Shown in pieces: positions 28,376 to 38,090 of a stretch of 64,000 bases of DNA. Within the stretch, counting starts at the first letter, position 1. Each line of letters begins with the position of its first letter. This DNA comes from Cellvibrio zantedeschiae (GTDB taxonomy: Bacteria > Pseudomonadota > Gammaproteobacteria > Pseudomonadales > Cellvibrionaceae): the NCBI RefSeq assembly GCF_014652535.1, contig NZ_BMYZ01000002.1, positions 676,811 through 740,810 of the forward strand. Reading direction: 5' to 3'. The position numbers were made by a program, and so were the translations under genes. The notes under the pieces are model-generated. The model saw nothing but the letters and a program-made list of their open reading frames with translations, was not told the origin of the DNA and did no database searches.

Positions 28376-28956
28376 TCGCCTCCTGGCGAGTCACTTTTCG
28401 TTGCTTGCCCAACGAAAAGTAACCAAAAGAAAGGGCACCCAGTTCGCGCCTAATCCTGCGTTTCTCAGAAAATCGCTGTCGTTCCGACGAGCCATCCATG
28501 GCTCGACGTAACTCAAGCGCACGTCCTGTGCGCTTGCCACCGATTTTCCTGCGATACTCGGGGCGCTCGCATGGGATAATTGAAAGCAAAAGCAAAAGCA
28601 AAAGCAAAAGCAAAAGCAAAAGCAAAAGCTTTATTGTGGCAGTTAAAAATAGGTTTATTTTTCGTATCAGGAAGTGGCACTACTATCCCATGTGAGCACC
28701 CGAGCACTGGAAGAAATTTGGTGTAAAACAAACAGGAAGTTTGTTTTAGTGACGTCGAGCCATGGATGGCTCGTCGGAACGACAGAAAATTTCTGAAGCG
28801 AGCAAGGAAACAGTGCTCGCTGGGTCGCTTTTCTTTGGGTTACTTTTCTTTGGCGAAACACAAAATTACAGGAAAGTAATTTTGCACAGCGAAGCTGCCC
28901 GAAGGGTGGAAGCCATGGATGGCTTTCATGAACAAAAGTGACTCGCCAGCAGGCGA
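28376..28956. repeat. Nested inverted-repeat element of about 580 bp
   Basis: Four arm pairs are nested in order. A is 28376-28398 with 28934-28956 (22 of 23 match). B is 28415-28434 with 28838-28857 (18 of 20). C is 28479-28509 with 28752-28782 (31 of 31). D is 28556-28578 with 28684-28706 (imperfect). The arms contain motifs such as AAAAGTAACC and GAGCCATCCATGGCTC, the latter itself palindromic. The centre holds a hexanucleotide tandem repeat. No transposase is encoded; apparent reading frames across it are low-complexity artefacts. The gene-free stretch 28292-29012 is otherwise empty. Confidence 0.8.
28583..28629. repeat. Hexanucleotide tandem repeat (AAAAGC)n
   Basis: Seven full copies of AAAAGC follow a partial copy, without interruption, at the centre of the nested inverted repeat. 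Such a tract is prone to slipped-strand length change. Read as protein it gives only alternating two-residue runs, so no gene is proposed. Confidence 0.95.
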
Positions 28957-29012
28957 AATAGAGTCGATAAAAATGGTATGAAGCGGGTGCGACTTAAGAT
29001 ACTAATAAAATT

Positions 29013-29267
29013 TTACCGCACAAACTCTGTAGGCTTCTCAATTTCATAAAGCGCATCATTAATATCTGCAACTTTAGCTTCAATCACCGCCTGCGCATCC
29101 CTCACGCCACGGTTATAAAAATAAGCGCCAACTTCTTCCGCAAAAAAATCCAGCAAAAATTCTGCATCGAATTGCCCAAGTTCCTGATCCAGCTCTTCCC
29201 TAAAATACATTTGTACTTTGCGGGTGATCAATTCTTTTTCGGGTTTTGAAAATTCTATTTTAGCCAT
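29013..29267 (-). CDS. DUF2164 family protein
   Basis: The 84-aa protein matches the short DUF2164 family by its pattern: FSKPEKELITRKVQMYFREEL, then a central ELGQFDAEFLLDFFAEEVGAYFYNRGV and DAQAVIEAKVADINDALYEIEKP. It is mostly helical and acidic, with no signal peptide or membrane helix. The function of the family is unknown. It lies between the repeat element and aqpZ, on the same strand as aqpZ and 62 nt downstream of it. Confidence 0.82.
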   Translation of the reverse strand: MAKIEFSKPEKELITRKVQMYFREELDQELGQFDAEFLLDFFAEEVGAYFYNRGVRDAQAVIEAKVADINDALYEIEKPTEFVR

Positions 29268-29329
29268 AATCGTTTAATATCTTGATTTTTAAAACGCGAG
29301 CCGGAGACTCACCCGGCTCGCACACATTT

Positions 29330-30019
29330 CTATTTATTTTCACTGCCAATAAATTTATAAATTACCGCGCCGAGCACAGCCCCAACAATCGGCGCCACCC
29401 AGAATAACCATAATTGCGCTACCGCCCAATCGCCTACAAAAACGGCAACACCCGTACTGCGTGCAGGGTTAACTGATGTGTTGGTAACGGGAATACTGAT
29501 AAGGTGAATCAAGGTGAGACACAATCCAATGGCGATAGGTGCCAAGCCTTGTGGTGCGCGTTTATCGGTTGCGCCCATAATGACGATTAAAAACATCATG
29601 GTCATTACCACTTCGGTAATTAACGCGGCGTGCATGGAGTAACCGCCGGGTGAGTGCGTATCAAAACCGTTAGAGGCAAAGCCTGCTGATACATCAAAGC
29701 CTGCTTTACCGCTGGCAATTGCAAATAAAACCGCACCAGCGATTACACCACCAACAACTTGAGCAATGATGTAAGGTAATAATTCTTTAGCTGGAAAACG
29801 CCCGCCTGCCCAAAGGCCGATGGAAACTGCCGGGTTTAAATGGCAGCCTGAAATATGGCCAATCGCAAAAGCCATGGTTAAAACGGTTAAGCCAAAAGCG
29901 AGTGAAACGCCAAGCAAACCTATACCGACTTGCGGAAATGCTGCCGCTAAAACTGCGCTGCCACACCCACCTAACACTAACCAAAAAGTTCCGAATAATT
30001 CTGCAACATACTTCTTCAT
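29330..30019 (-). CDS. aqpZ: Aquaporin Z
   Basis: The 229-aa channel has six membrane helices and the two pore-forming Asn-Pro-Ala loops: [11 protein letters not shown] near residue 63 and [12 protein letters not shown] near 183. The selectivity-filter residues around [17 protein letters not shown] match water-selective AqpZ rather than glycerol channels: no GlpF-type NPARD is present, and a histidine precedes LISIP. The start ATG has GGAGC upstream. It carries water across the inner membrane during osmotic change. Confidence 0.93.
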   Translation of the reverse strand: MKKYVAELFGTFWLVLGGCGSAVLAAAFPQVGIGLLGVSLAFGLTVLTMAFAIGHISGCHLNPAVSIGLWAGGRFPAKELLPYIIAQVVGGVIAGAVLFAIASGKAGFDVSAGFASNGFDTHSPGGYSMHAALITEVVMTMMFLIVIMGATDKRAPQGLAPIAIGLCLTLIHLISIPVTNTSVNPARSTGVAVFVGDWAVAQLWLFWVAPIVGAVLGAVIYKFIGSENK

Positions 30020-30248
30020 AAAAGCTCCTTTGCATTCGTAGATGCACCGACATTATTAATCTATCGTTTGGCAATCTTTAACTGTTTCCATTTCTGCGTG
30101 AAGCAGATAAAAACGGTTTGACTATAGGCGGATTTTGACGCCTTGCCTAGTAGGTTGTAGGAGAAGAAGTTATCAGTTTGAATCAGTGCTTTTAGGGTTT
30201 AAAAATTCTTTGTAGCCAGACGATAAGAGACGAACGGAACTCAGAAAA

Positions 30249-30273
30249 AGGCCGCTGAAAAAGCGGCCCTGAT
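30249..30273 (-). terminator. Intrinsic terminator after bphP
   Basis: The stem GGCCGCT/AGCGGCC with a 5-nt loop is followed on the minus strand by TTTTTCT. It lies just downstream of the phytochrome gene stop at 30283. Confidence 0.88.
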
Positions 30274-30282
30274 CAATCGACA

Positions 30283-32445
30283 TTAAGCAGCATGCATGGG
30301 AAGGTTAATACGAAAAACAACATGCGGTTCCTGGTATTCATAAACCAGCTCACCGCCGTGACCTTTGATAATTTCATGCGAAATATACAGGCCCAACCCT
30401 AATCCTGTACGACCGCGAGTTGATGAAGATTTTTTAAAAGGCGAGAACAATCGTTCTACCACTTCTGGATCAATTTCAGGAGCTTCGTTGCGCACTTCAA
30501 TAATTAAATTGTCATTATGATGTTTGGTGTTCAGATGAATCCCGGTGTTTGCGATGCAATGATGACGTGCGTTACTTAGCAAATTGCCAACAGCTTGTGC
30601 GAGCCGATCAGGGTCAAGGTGCCACATAAGTGAATCTGGCATGGTGATTTGGTAGTCAGACCCGGGGTAACCCAAACGTGTTTCGCTGATTAGATCCCTG
30701 ATCATGGATGCAACATCTATATCTTTGCGTTTAATGGACAAACCAATTCCTGTTCCTATGCGGCTCATGTCGAGCACTTGTTCAATCAAGCGCTGCATGC
30801 GGCTGCTGGAGTTGCGAATAATTGTGCCCATTTTATTTTCACCGCTGGCTTGTTCAAGCAAGTGCGCCGCGATGTTGATGTTGTTTAAGGGGTCGCGCAA
30901 GTCGTGACCTAAAATAGCCATTAACTGCGTGCGAGCGCGATCAATTTCGGCGTGGCGGCGATTGCTGGAGCGCAAAAGTGCGTTCAATAATTCACGCGCA
31001 GAATCCAGTTGTATTGAATCCCAGGGAATAGATGTGTCGCGCACAACCTGTTTCCATTCTTCAAATGATCCATTAGGTGTTAAGCGTGCGCCGAGCGGGC
31101 CGGGCTTCATATCTTTTTCCGGATCGCCACCCCAATTAATTGTTTCAATTTGCTCTACGCGAAGTGCAATTAACCACCCGTTACTTGAGGGGTCAAATCG
31201 TAAGGCTAATAAGCCCACCCATTTTTTAATAGGCTCTTGCAAATTTTCTGGCCACTGGTTACGCGCTTGCCACAATACCAAGTCTTCATTATCAGTAGGT
31301 AAATTTTCGAGTATATTTTCAGCGAGCGATTGAGGGATATCGCCAAACACTTCCATTTTTTTGTTCTGGGCAACGATAAGAGCATCCGCACCTAAAACAT
31401 TTTTTAATCCTTGTGCATGCAAACCTATTGCATGAGTAATGTCGTCTTCGTCTATGAGTGTTTCCATTAAAGCAGTGCGAACGCTAGTGGCGAAACGTGT
31501 AGCTTCGGTTCGCTCGTGCTCCTGAATATTCGAAACAGTTGCGGCAATAATTTGCGCAAGTACATCGCATGCCATGCGAATAGAGTAGGGAATTTGTCGC
31601 GGCGACATGTGATGGCAGGCAAGCATTCCCCACAGGCGCCCATTGATAATGATGGACACACTCATGGACGCGCCTATGCCCATATTGCGAAGATATTCAA
31701 TATGAATAGGCGATACACTGCGCAACACACAATAGCTCATGTCTAGCGGTGCTTCGTCGGTTTTTCCAACCAGTGACACAGGTGTGTAGCCAATATCGGC
31801 AATGAGGCGCAGCGTGTTGAGCGTGTAAAGGCGACGCGCTTGTGCGGGAATATCACTCGCGGGATAACGTCGGCCAAGATACGAATGAAGACCGGGAGAG
31901 TGTTTTTCTGCGACTACATCACCGCTGTCATCGTGACGAAAAATGTAAGCCATAACACGATCAAAGCCGGTAAGTTTTTGCACTTCCTCAACGGCCATTT
32001 GCAACAAAGTATTAATCGATTTTTGACGTTTAAGGCGATCAATTCCGCGATGCGCTTTAAGTGCAAAGCTGGCAACTTCATCGGAAGTTTGTTCGCGTGT
32101 TTCAAATTCAATAATTACGCGATCCAAATAAGTGTGTATAACAACATCAAAAATTTTCTGATTAATTGCTGTTTCCACTGCCACGGGCGCGCTACCGGCT
32201 TCTTCCAGGTCACCCAAAAAATCTTGTAGACTTAAATAAATTTCTTCATCTAGTTTCAACGTATTTATATGTGCGCCTAAACACAACTGCAGGTTTAGCA
32301 TTTCCTCGCTATTTGCACTCCAGCCTATAAGCTCTTGCGCGAGATTGAGAACGAGCATGGCTCCGTGCGGTTGAATTGAACCGGGGATGTGTATGGGTTC
32401 GCTTGCGCAATTCGCCAGTGTGGGTAACTCTTGGACGCCGTTCAT
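30283..32445 (-). CDS. bphP: Bacteriophytochrome histidine kinase
   Basis: The 720-aa protein is a red/far-red photoreceptor kinase. Cys13 (TLANCASEPIHIPGSIQPHG) is the usual biliverdin attachment site. The PAS domain is followed by GAF (about 140-310, with the chromophore motif PASDIPAQARRLY) and PHY (about 325-495). A histidine kinase follows, with the H-box ILGHDLRDPLNNI (about residue 515) and an ATPase lid GRTGLGLGLYISHEIIKGHGG. It lies 5 nt downstream of the heme oxygenase gene that makes its chromophore. No response regulator is fused or adjacent, so its phosphotransfer partner must be encoded elsewhere. Confidence 0.93.
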   Translation of the reverse strand: MNGVQELPTLANCASEPIHIPGSIQPHGAMLVLNLAQELIGWSANSEEMLNLQLCLGAHINTLKLDEEIYLSLQDFLGDLEEAGSAPVAVETAINQKIFDVVIHTYLDRVIIEFETREQTSDEVASFALKAHRGIDRLKRQKSINTLLQMAVEEVQKLTGFDRVMAYIFRHDDSGDVVAEKHSPGLHSYLGRRYPASDIPAQARRLYTLNTLRLIADIGYTPVSLVGKTDEAPLDMSYCVLRSVSPIHIEYLRNMGIGASMSVSIIINGRLWGMLACHHMSPRQIPYSIRMACDVLAQIIAATVSNIQEHERTEATRFATSVRTALMETLIDEDDITHAIGLHAQGLKNVLGADALIVAQNKKMEVFGDIPQSLAENILENLPTDNEDLVLWQARNQWPENLQEPIKKWVGLLALRFDPSSNGWLIALRVEQIETINWGGDPEKDMKPGPLGARLTPNGSFEEWKQVVRDTSIPWDSIQLDSARELLNALLRSSNRRHAEIDRARTQLMAILGHDLRDPLNNINIAAHLLEQASGENKMGTIIRNSSSRMQRLIEQVLDMSRIGTGIGLSIKRKDIDVASMIRDLISETRLGYPGSDYQITMPDSLMWHLDPDRLAQAVGNLLSNARHHCIANTGIHLNTKHHNDNLIIEVRNEAPEIDPEVVERLFSPFKKSSSTRGRTGLGLGLYISHEIIKGHGGELVYEYQEPHVVFRINLPMHAA

Positions 32446-32450
32446 AAAAA

Positions 32451-33017
32451 TTATTCTCGATGCGGGAGTAGCATTAATAAAGCGTCAAATGCATCCCTGG
32501 CACCTGCACAAGCTAAATCGATGTGTTCATGTGTTGTAAGTTCGGTAGCCAAACAATTTAAAAATGCTGGCCAGCGCCCTGGTTGTTTTGCTTGCAAATA
32601 AAAAAGTTCGTGTGGCTTTAACCTGTCTGCAAGACGCTTGTAGAGAAACTCGCCTCCGAGTTGGGAGCCTTCAATCACGTAGCTAACGCCCCAGCGATAA
32701 GCTGCGCAATTGTCTTGCATCCAGGTGATAGGTTGCAATTTCGGAGCCATGTAGTTAGCTAAATCTTTACGAATAATATCGGTGTAACAAATAAAATCTG
32801 GTGCGCGTGGGCCTTGTGGACCATCTGAAAAATGAATTAACCAATTCTCAATGGGCTGTAGCCAAGCGGAAAGCAATTGCAAGTGTTCGAGGTAGTCCTG
32901 CCAGTCTGCATTTGGGTTCGCCAAAGGCATGGAGCTGTCCAAAATCTGGTGACGACTTTTGGTCTCTGCACGCAAACGGGTGAGCGCTAATTTAGGTGTG
33001 AGAGCTTGGCTCTGCAC
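32451..33017 (-). CDS. bphO: Biliverdin-producing heme oxygenase BphO
   Basis: The 188-aa enzyme opens heme to biliverdin IXa, the bilin bound by the neighbouring phytochrome. The proximal heme ligand is His23 (TKSRHQILDSS) and the distal glycine-rich helix is VSYVIEGSQLGGEFLYKRL. No ATG fits the frame; the start is taken as GTG at 33017, which has AAGAG very close upstream, so the initiation site is uncertain. bphO precedes bphP in one operon with 5 nt between the genes. Confidence 0.92.
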   Translation of the reverse strand: MQSQALTPKLALTRLRAETKSRHQILDSSMPLANPNADWQDYLEHLQLLSAWLQPIENWLIHFSDGPQGPRAPDFICYTDIIRKDLANYMAPKLQPITWMQDNCAAYRWGVSYVIEGSQLGGEFLYKRLADRLKPHELFYLQAKQPGRWPAFLNCLATELTTHEHIDLACAGARDAFDALLMLLPHRE

Positions 33018-33149
33018 CTCTTGAGCATGGTCTAAATTAATAAGCCTGCTCCTGGCGCTAAAAGCTATTAAATTTATTTTAGTGAGCGTTCATAAGAACA
33101 TTTTGCATAGGTAAATGCAATCAAATAGTGGGATATTAGATGCCAGCCA

Positions 33150-34547
33150 TTAATCATTGGCTTGAGCGGGTTTATATCGTAAGACTCTTGTCGTCAAAAG
33201 TGCTGCTGCGCAAGCTAATCCCACGATAAGTGCTGTCCAAAAACCAGCAGCACCCATAGGTTCATGTAACCAGTCAGTGAAGGTAAGTACATAACCCAGC
33301 GGCAAACACACACACCAAAATGAAAATAACATAATGAACATAGGAATTTTGGTGTCTTTGTAGCCGCGCAATACGTTAATCATGGTGACCTGGGTTACAT
33401 CGGCAATTTGAAAAATTGCGCCCAGTGCGAATAGTTGCGCAGCTATAACTTGTACTTCTACTTCATTGGTATACAGCGATGAAATCAGATCGCGGCCAAA
33501 AAATAAAATCGGTGCATTAATGCACGAGATCCCCAACGCAAGAAAAATTGCGCTGCGCGCTAACAAACGCGCTTTAAAATGTTCTTCTGCTCCGATTAAA
33601 AAACTCACACGAAGAGTTAATGCCATGCCCAAACTTAAGGGCACCATAAAAAATAGCGAAATAGCATTAAGTACAACCTGGTGACCAGCGATCACGTTGG
33701 GCCCTAGTGGCGATAAAAATAAAGCGATCATGCAAAACATGCTCACTTCAACAAACATGGCGAAGCCGATAGGTAATCCCAGTGTGAGTATATGTTTTAT
33801 TTCCAGCCAATCAGGTTTTGCCCAATCGCCAATTAAATGGAAATTTTTATAATCTTTGTTGAGGTTTAAATAAAATAACAATGCGATGGCTGCAATCCAG
33901 TTGGAAGCTGTTGTCGCCCAGCCGCAACCAACGCCGCCCAACGCCGGAAATTGCCAATCGCCAATAGAAAAACCAAAAATAAATAAATAATTAAATGGCA
34001 CATTTAAAATAGTGCTGATTAAGAAAAACACCATAATAATTTGCGTATGCCCCATACCGTCGGTAAGGCCGCGCAGGGCGTTGAGCAATAATACGGCGGG
34101 AATTCCCCAGGCGAGCGCATCTAAATATCCCTGCGCAATATCCGTTGTCTGCGCATCCAATCCCAGCAAAACAAAAATCGGGCGCACGTGGGTGAGAATA
34201 ATTGCCATACAAATTGCACCCACGCAGGCAATGTACAAACCCTGCCAGGTAATAGGCATTATGCGTGAATGATTTTCTGCACCGCGATGACCAGATACCA
34301 GCGGTTGTAGCGCACTGAGTACGCCAATAAAAAACAAGAGCACAGGCCCCCAAATGCCCGTGCCAATTCCCACGGCTGCAAGATCACGTGCGCTCGCATG
34401 GCCTGCCATCATGGTGTCCACCACACCGTTGGCCATTTGTGCGAGTTGCGCAACCATAATGGGGCCACCGAGTAGCGCCAATGCTTTCCACTCTTGCAGT
34501 GTTTGCGTAATGAGATTGGGAGATGATGTTGAAGGAGATGAAATCAC
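33150..34547 (-). CDS. MATE-family efflux transporter (NorM-like)
   Basis: The protein of about 465 aa has twelve hydrophobic helices in two similar halves. It carries the NorM-type start WKALALLGGPIMVAQLAQMANGVVDTMMAG and the matching second-half segment FAMFVEVSMFCMIALFLSPLG. MATE pumps use Na+ or H+ gradients to export cationic drugs and metabolites. The start is unclear: TTG at 34568 opens the longest frame, but GTG at 34547 puts the first helix at the usual distance. No regulator is adjacent. It is transcribed toward bphO but separated from it by about 130 nt. Confidence 0.87.
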   Translation of the reverse strand: MISSPSTSSPNLITQTLQEWKALALLGGPIMVAQLAQMANGVVDTMMAGHASARDLAAVGIGTGIWGPVLLFFIGVLSALQPLVSGHRGAENHSRIMPITWQGLYIACVGAICMAIILTHVRPIFVLLGLDAQTTDIAQGYLDALAWGIPAVLLLNALRGLTDGMGHTQIIMVFFLISTILNVPFNYLFIFGFSIGDWQFPALGGVGCGWATTASNWIAAIALLFYLNLNKDYKNFHLIGDWAKPDWLEIKHILTLGLPIGFAMFVEVSMFCMIALFLSPLGPNVIAGHQVVLNAISLFFMVPLSLGMALTLRVSFLIGAEEHFKARLLARSAIFLALGISCINAPILFFGRDLISSLYTNEVEVQVIAAQLFALGAIFQIADVTQVTMINVLRGYKDTKIPMFIMLFSFWCVCLPLGYVLTFTDWLHEPMGAAGFWTALIVGLACAAALLTTRVLRYKPAQAND

Positions 34548-34650
34548 AAAAATTACCAAAGCGTACAACTGAAGGTGCCTGGCAATATATAGGATTAACG
34601 TAAAAAAGAAAGGCTCGCGACATGTTGTATCGGGAGCCTATGACGTGAAA

Positions 34651-34962
34651 TTAATGGTGGACGTGATCTTTTTCGGCGCCATCTTTGGGTTTCCAATCTT
34701 TACGATCCGGGCGGCATGCAAGGGGTGATTTGTTTTCACTGTGCCGTGGTGCTTTGCAGGTGCCAGACACAATTTCGTTATCGCGGCCGGTGAACTGACA
34801 TGTAGCACTTTCGACGGAATTTTTACAGGCGTCCAGTGCAGCTTGTGGCGGCTGGCGCGGGCGGTCATTTCCGCCCGGTTGGTTTGGTTCTTCGGCTGCA
34901 TAAACGCTTAGGGAAGCAGCACAGGTCATGGCGGCTAGCAGGCGGGACATACGGTTGCTCAT
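34651..34962 (-). CDS. Small exported protein of unknown function
   Basis: The 103-aa product begins with a signal peptide (RLLAAMTCAASLSVYAAEEP, with cleavage likely after YAA). The mature part is hydrophilic, with PGGNDRPRQPPQAALDACK, three or four cysteines (DACK, ATCQF, GTCKAP, LACRP) suited to disulfides, and a His-rich end (EKDHVHH) that could bind metal. I do not recognise a family. The short mature part (about 80 residues) with paired cysteines suggests a small periplasmic or secreted domain. Confidence 0.6.
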   Translation of the reverse strand: MSNRMSRLLAAMTCAASLSVYAAEEPNQPGGNDRPRQPPQAALDACKNSVESATCQFTGRDNEIVSGTCKAPRHSENKSPLACRPDRKDWKPKDGAEKDHVHH

Positions 34963-35134
34963 AAAAATTCCTCGTTAATTTATTGACGTTTGCAGATCCG
35001 TTGTTAATTCACGTTGCAACAACAGCGCTTCTTGATTGACATACTAAACTTCACTCCGTTCGCGTTCTCGCGTAGCATCCACATTCTTTGTGCAATTACA
35101 TCGAAAACGCACAACAATTACGCAAGAGTGGGTT

Positions 35135-35929
35135 ATGGCTGAGTTACAAAATTATCAATATGTGTTGATAGCACTGGTATTTGTGTGGAGTGGATTTGTT
35201 CGCTCGGGCTTGGGCTTTGGTGGTGCGGTTATGTCACTGCCTTTTTTGTTATTGATTGATAATCGTCCTTTGGTGTATCTGCCGATCATTGCGGTGCATC
35301 TATTATTTTTCTCGTCAATTACCGTTTGGCAAAATTACCAGAAACATCGCAAACAAAGTTTGACTGGAGCCAACGAGAGAGTAGAGAGCGGCACTATTGA
35401 TTGGGCTTATTTAAAAAAGTCCATGAAAATTATGATTGTGCCTAAATTAATTGGCGTGGCGGGTTTGCTCACAATTCCCGCAAGCGTAATGACAGGTATT
35501 ATCTTTTCTATTGTTTCTGTTTATGCCGTCACCTACATTTTAAATAAGCCGTTTAAAAGCACTAACCCGCTGCTGGATAAATTATTTTTAATGCTGGGTG
35601 CCTATATCAGCGGCACATCCCTTATAGGTGCGCCCCTAATTATTTCTGTGTACAGCACCCATGTTTCCAAATACCAACTGCGCGATACACTTTTTGTGCT
35701 TTGGTTTATTTTAGTTGTTATCAAAATGATTGCCTTCTTAATTGCAGGTGTTGATTTGCAATTGATTCATCACTTGTGGTTGCTGCCCTGTGCCACCGTT
35801 GGCCATTTAATAGGATTGCGCTTCCACCAAAAAATTGTGGATGGTGACCCGAAAATTTTCTATCGAGTACTTGGTGTTAGCTTGCTAAGCGTAAGTTTGA
35901 TGGGCGTGGTGTCGCTATTCATAAAATAG
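35135..35929 (+). CDS. TSUP-family permease (TauE/SafE-like)
   Basis: The 264-aa membrane protein has the TSUP start VFVWSGFVRSGLGFGGAVMSLPFLLL and a similar second-half segment (LGAYISGTSLIGAPLIISVY), about eight helices in total. The family exports or imports sulfite, sulfoacetate or other organosulfonates, and its members are often annotated only as sulfite exporters. The ATG at 35135 follows GAGTGGG; the frame is open back to 35090 but those residues are not family-like. No sulfur-metabolism gene is nearby, so the substrate is open. Confidence 0.8.
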   Translation: MAELQNYQYVLIALVFVWSGFVRSGLGFGGAVMSLPFLLLIDNRPLVYLPIIAVHLLFFSSITVWQNYQKHRKQSLTGANERVESGTIDWAYLKKSMKIMIVPKLIGVAGLLTIPASVMTGIIFSIVSVYAVTYILNKPFKSTNPLLDKLFLMLGAYISGTSLIGAPLIISVYSTHVSKYQLRDTLFVLWFILVVIKMIAFLIAGVDLQLIHHLWLLPCATVGHLIGLRFHQKIVDGDPKIFYRVLGVSLLSVSLMGVVSLFIK

Positions 35930-36023
35930 CTTTTACATGATTTAGATAACAACGCCACAGATATGTTATAAATTCTATTTGTTCTGGCTTTGAAGAAGCC
36001 TTTATTTACTCAAAGGATGATTG

Positions 36024-36758
36024 ATGAATAACGAACTTCACCCCACGGTAAAAATTGAAAACCTCTGTGTGCGAAAGGCGCAGCAAACTGTTTTGAATAA
36101 TGTGAATTTGACCGTTCACCCTGGGCAAGTTATTGGCATTTTGGGGCATAACGGTTCTGGCAAAACGACCTTAATGGAAACTATGCTCGGCTTCTGCGAA
36201 TTTACATCGGGTAAAGTTAATTTATGGGGTGTTGATGTTGATCAGTTATCCGCAACAGAAAAGCAAAAAATAGCTTATGTACCTCAGCAAGACGAATTTC
36301 CAGAAAACATGTCGGTTAAGGACTCGTTAAGTTTATACAGTTCCTTTTACACGCAATGGAATCATGATTTAGTAGAAGAACTGCTGGCTGGTTGGGACAT
36401 TGATAAGAATAAAAAAATCAATCAATTGTCTGGCGGCCAAAAACAAAAGTTGTCCATTGTTCATGCATTAGCTATATCACCGGAGTTAATTGTTTTAGAT
36501 GAACCTGTTGCCAGCCTGGACCCCATTGCGCGCTCGTTGTTTTTACAACAACTCACCAAACATGTGTCTGTGCAGCAACGCGCGCTGATTATTTCATCAC
36601 ATATAGTTGCAGACCTGGAAGGATTCATTAACACGCTGTGGTTATTAAAAGATGGGAAAGTGCAATGGGAAGGTCCTGTTGAACAAGTTGGTCAGGCTTT
36701 CGGTTTATCAGATACCGCAAGTTTAGAGCAGGTGTATCGCAAGGCGATGCATGTATGA
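36024..36758 (+). CDS. ABC transporter ATP-binding protein
   Basis: The 244-aa ATPase has Walker A GHNGSGKTT (about residue 42), Q-loop PQQDEF, signature LSGGQKQKLSIVHAL, Walker B ELIVLDEPVASLDP and switch histidine in IISSHIV. The pattern is of ABC-2 type exporters (multidrug or bacteriocin type). The stop overlaps the permease start by four bases (ATGA at 36755), so translation is coupled. An in-frame TTG at 36021 adds one residue and is ignored. Confidence 0.9.
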   Translation: MNNELHPTVKIENLCVRKAQQTVLNNVNLTVHPGQVIGILGHNGSGKTTLMETMLGFCEFTSGKVNLWGVDVDQLSATEKQKIAYVPQQDEFPENMSVKDSLSLYSSFYTQWNHDLVEELLAGWDIDKNKKINQLSGGQKQKLSIVHALAISPELIVLDEPVASLDPIARSLFLQQLTKHVSVQQRALIISSHIVADLEGFINTLWLLKDGKVQWEGPVEQVGQAFGLSDTASLEQVYRKAMHV

Positions 36759-38068
36759 AAATAACTACGACTTCCACATGGGTTTTATATAAAAGTTTTT
36801 TTGATGCGGTTCCAGGGCAAAAAGGTTTGATCACCATTGGTTTTTTGCTTATGGTGTTGGGATTCTTTCAGCAAGGCACAAACCATGCGGAATTGTTTAC
36901 TACATCAGGTACCGCATTTTTGGTTGGATTTACTCTCATGTTTGCCGGTCCTCATTTTCGTCAGCTTGCCAGCCTTAGGCGACATAGATTATTACCTAAC
37001 TTTAGAAAATATCTCATCGTTAGTTATCTGATGGCGCTAGCGTCCTTATCCATATTTTTACTTCTTGGCGTAATACTTTTAGAAAAACAAAATCTGGTCC
37101 AGCTCATTCAGCTGGAAAAAATATCGATAGGAGTAAAATGGCTATCGTTATCTAGTCTAATTCTGATTGCAAGCCTCTTTGGTTTCTTGCCGGGATACTT
37201 ACGCTATCCGTTATGGTTACTGTTAATTATTTGTGTAGCTAATAGTCAGAAATTCAGTGCGATACCAATTGGGCTTTTGTTATCAGTAATTATTGCGATA
37301 GCAATAGTGGGCCTTTGTTGTTTCATTTATTTTTTTGGAATGATTAAGAAGCCGATCTTTTACACCAAAAAAACGGTCTCTTTAACAAAATATCTACCGG
37401 GGATGCATGGTAGTTTTCAAGAATCGGGTGTGACAGCAGTCGGCAGCATTTTGCTTGGAATGTCAGATGGTAATGCCTCGCGCTTTTTTCGCGCGTTCTT
37501 CACAGCATTCTTGCTCCCAATCGCATTGATTTGCTCAGTTGTGCTGACAGGTAAGTATTCAGTAGCGCAATTCTTTCAATATCCACAGTTCATATTGATA
37601 GGTTTGATGACAGGTGTAATGGTTCAGATTCATTTTGCCTTTAGCGTTCGTGCAAAAAAACGTTTTATTTGGTTGCGTGTTGGGGGAAGCCGAGCGCAAA
37701 TAAATCAAATAGCACAAAAAGTATTGGCAAGAGAACGATGGGCCATGGCTTTTTGTTTTGCATTATGGTGCGTGCCTGTTGTGAGCCTTTATCCAATAAC
37801 GGCGCTTTGGCTTTTAGGCGTTAGTACTCTCTTATGGTTTATGATGCTTTTTCTTGAGCAAATAATATTAACCTTAAAAGGCCAACTGACACAGCGAGCT
37901 GCATTTTATGTGTTGCTTATATTTATGGGTATTGTTGTTAGTGTTATCGCATTGGCAAACGTTCACCGCCAACCATTGATACTTTGGTTTGGTGTTGCAG
38001 CTATTTTTTCTTTGTATTCAGCACGAAAACTATTTTTAAAGCTAGATATAATTAAAAAACTCATATAA
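36755..38068 (+). CDS. ABC transporter membrane protein
   Basis: The 437-aa protein has roughly ten hydrophobic segments and no soluble domain. Low similarity to known permeases is expected; I assign the role from overlap with the ATPase gene. Its composition is AT rich and its codon use differs from housekeeping neighbours, as is common for fast-evolving ABC-2 permeases. The transported molecule is unknown, and no regulator or immunity-type gene is adjacent. Confidence 0.78.
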   Translation: MKITTTSTWVLYKSFFDAVPGQKGLITIGFLLMVLGFFQQGTNHAELFTTSGTAFLVGFTLMFAGPHFRQLASLRRHRLLPNFRKYLIVSYLMALASLSIFLLLGVILLEKQNLVQLIQLEKISIGVKWLSLSSLILIASLFGFLPGYLRYPLWLLLIICVANSQKFSAIPIGLLLSVIIAIAIVGLCCFIYFFGMIKKPIFYTKKTVSLTKYLPGMHGSFQESGVTAVGSILLGMSDGNASRFFRAFFTAFLLPIALICSVVLTGKYSVAQFFQYPQFILIGLMTGVMVQIHFAFSVRAKKRFIWLRVGGSRAQINQIAQKVLARERWAMAFCFALWCVPVVSLYPITALWLLGVSTLLWFMMLFLEQIILTLKGQLTQRAAFYVLLIFMGIVVSVIALANVHRQPLILWFGVAAIFSLYSARKLFLKLDIIKKLI

Positions 38069-38090
38069 TTGTTGAGGCTGCGGCCGCTTG

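Noticed and set aside
28498..28731. Open frames rich in alternating Ser-Lys or Phe-Ala across the AAAAGC tract, and a poly-leucine frame on the minus strand
   Set aside because: They are translations of the tandem repeat and the inverted-repeat arms; no frame has a ribosome site or recognisable domain.
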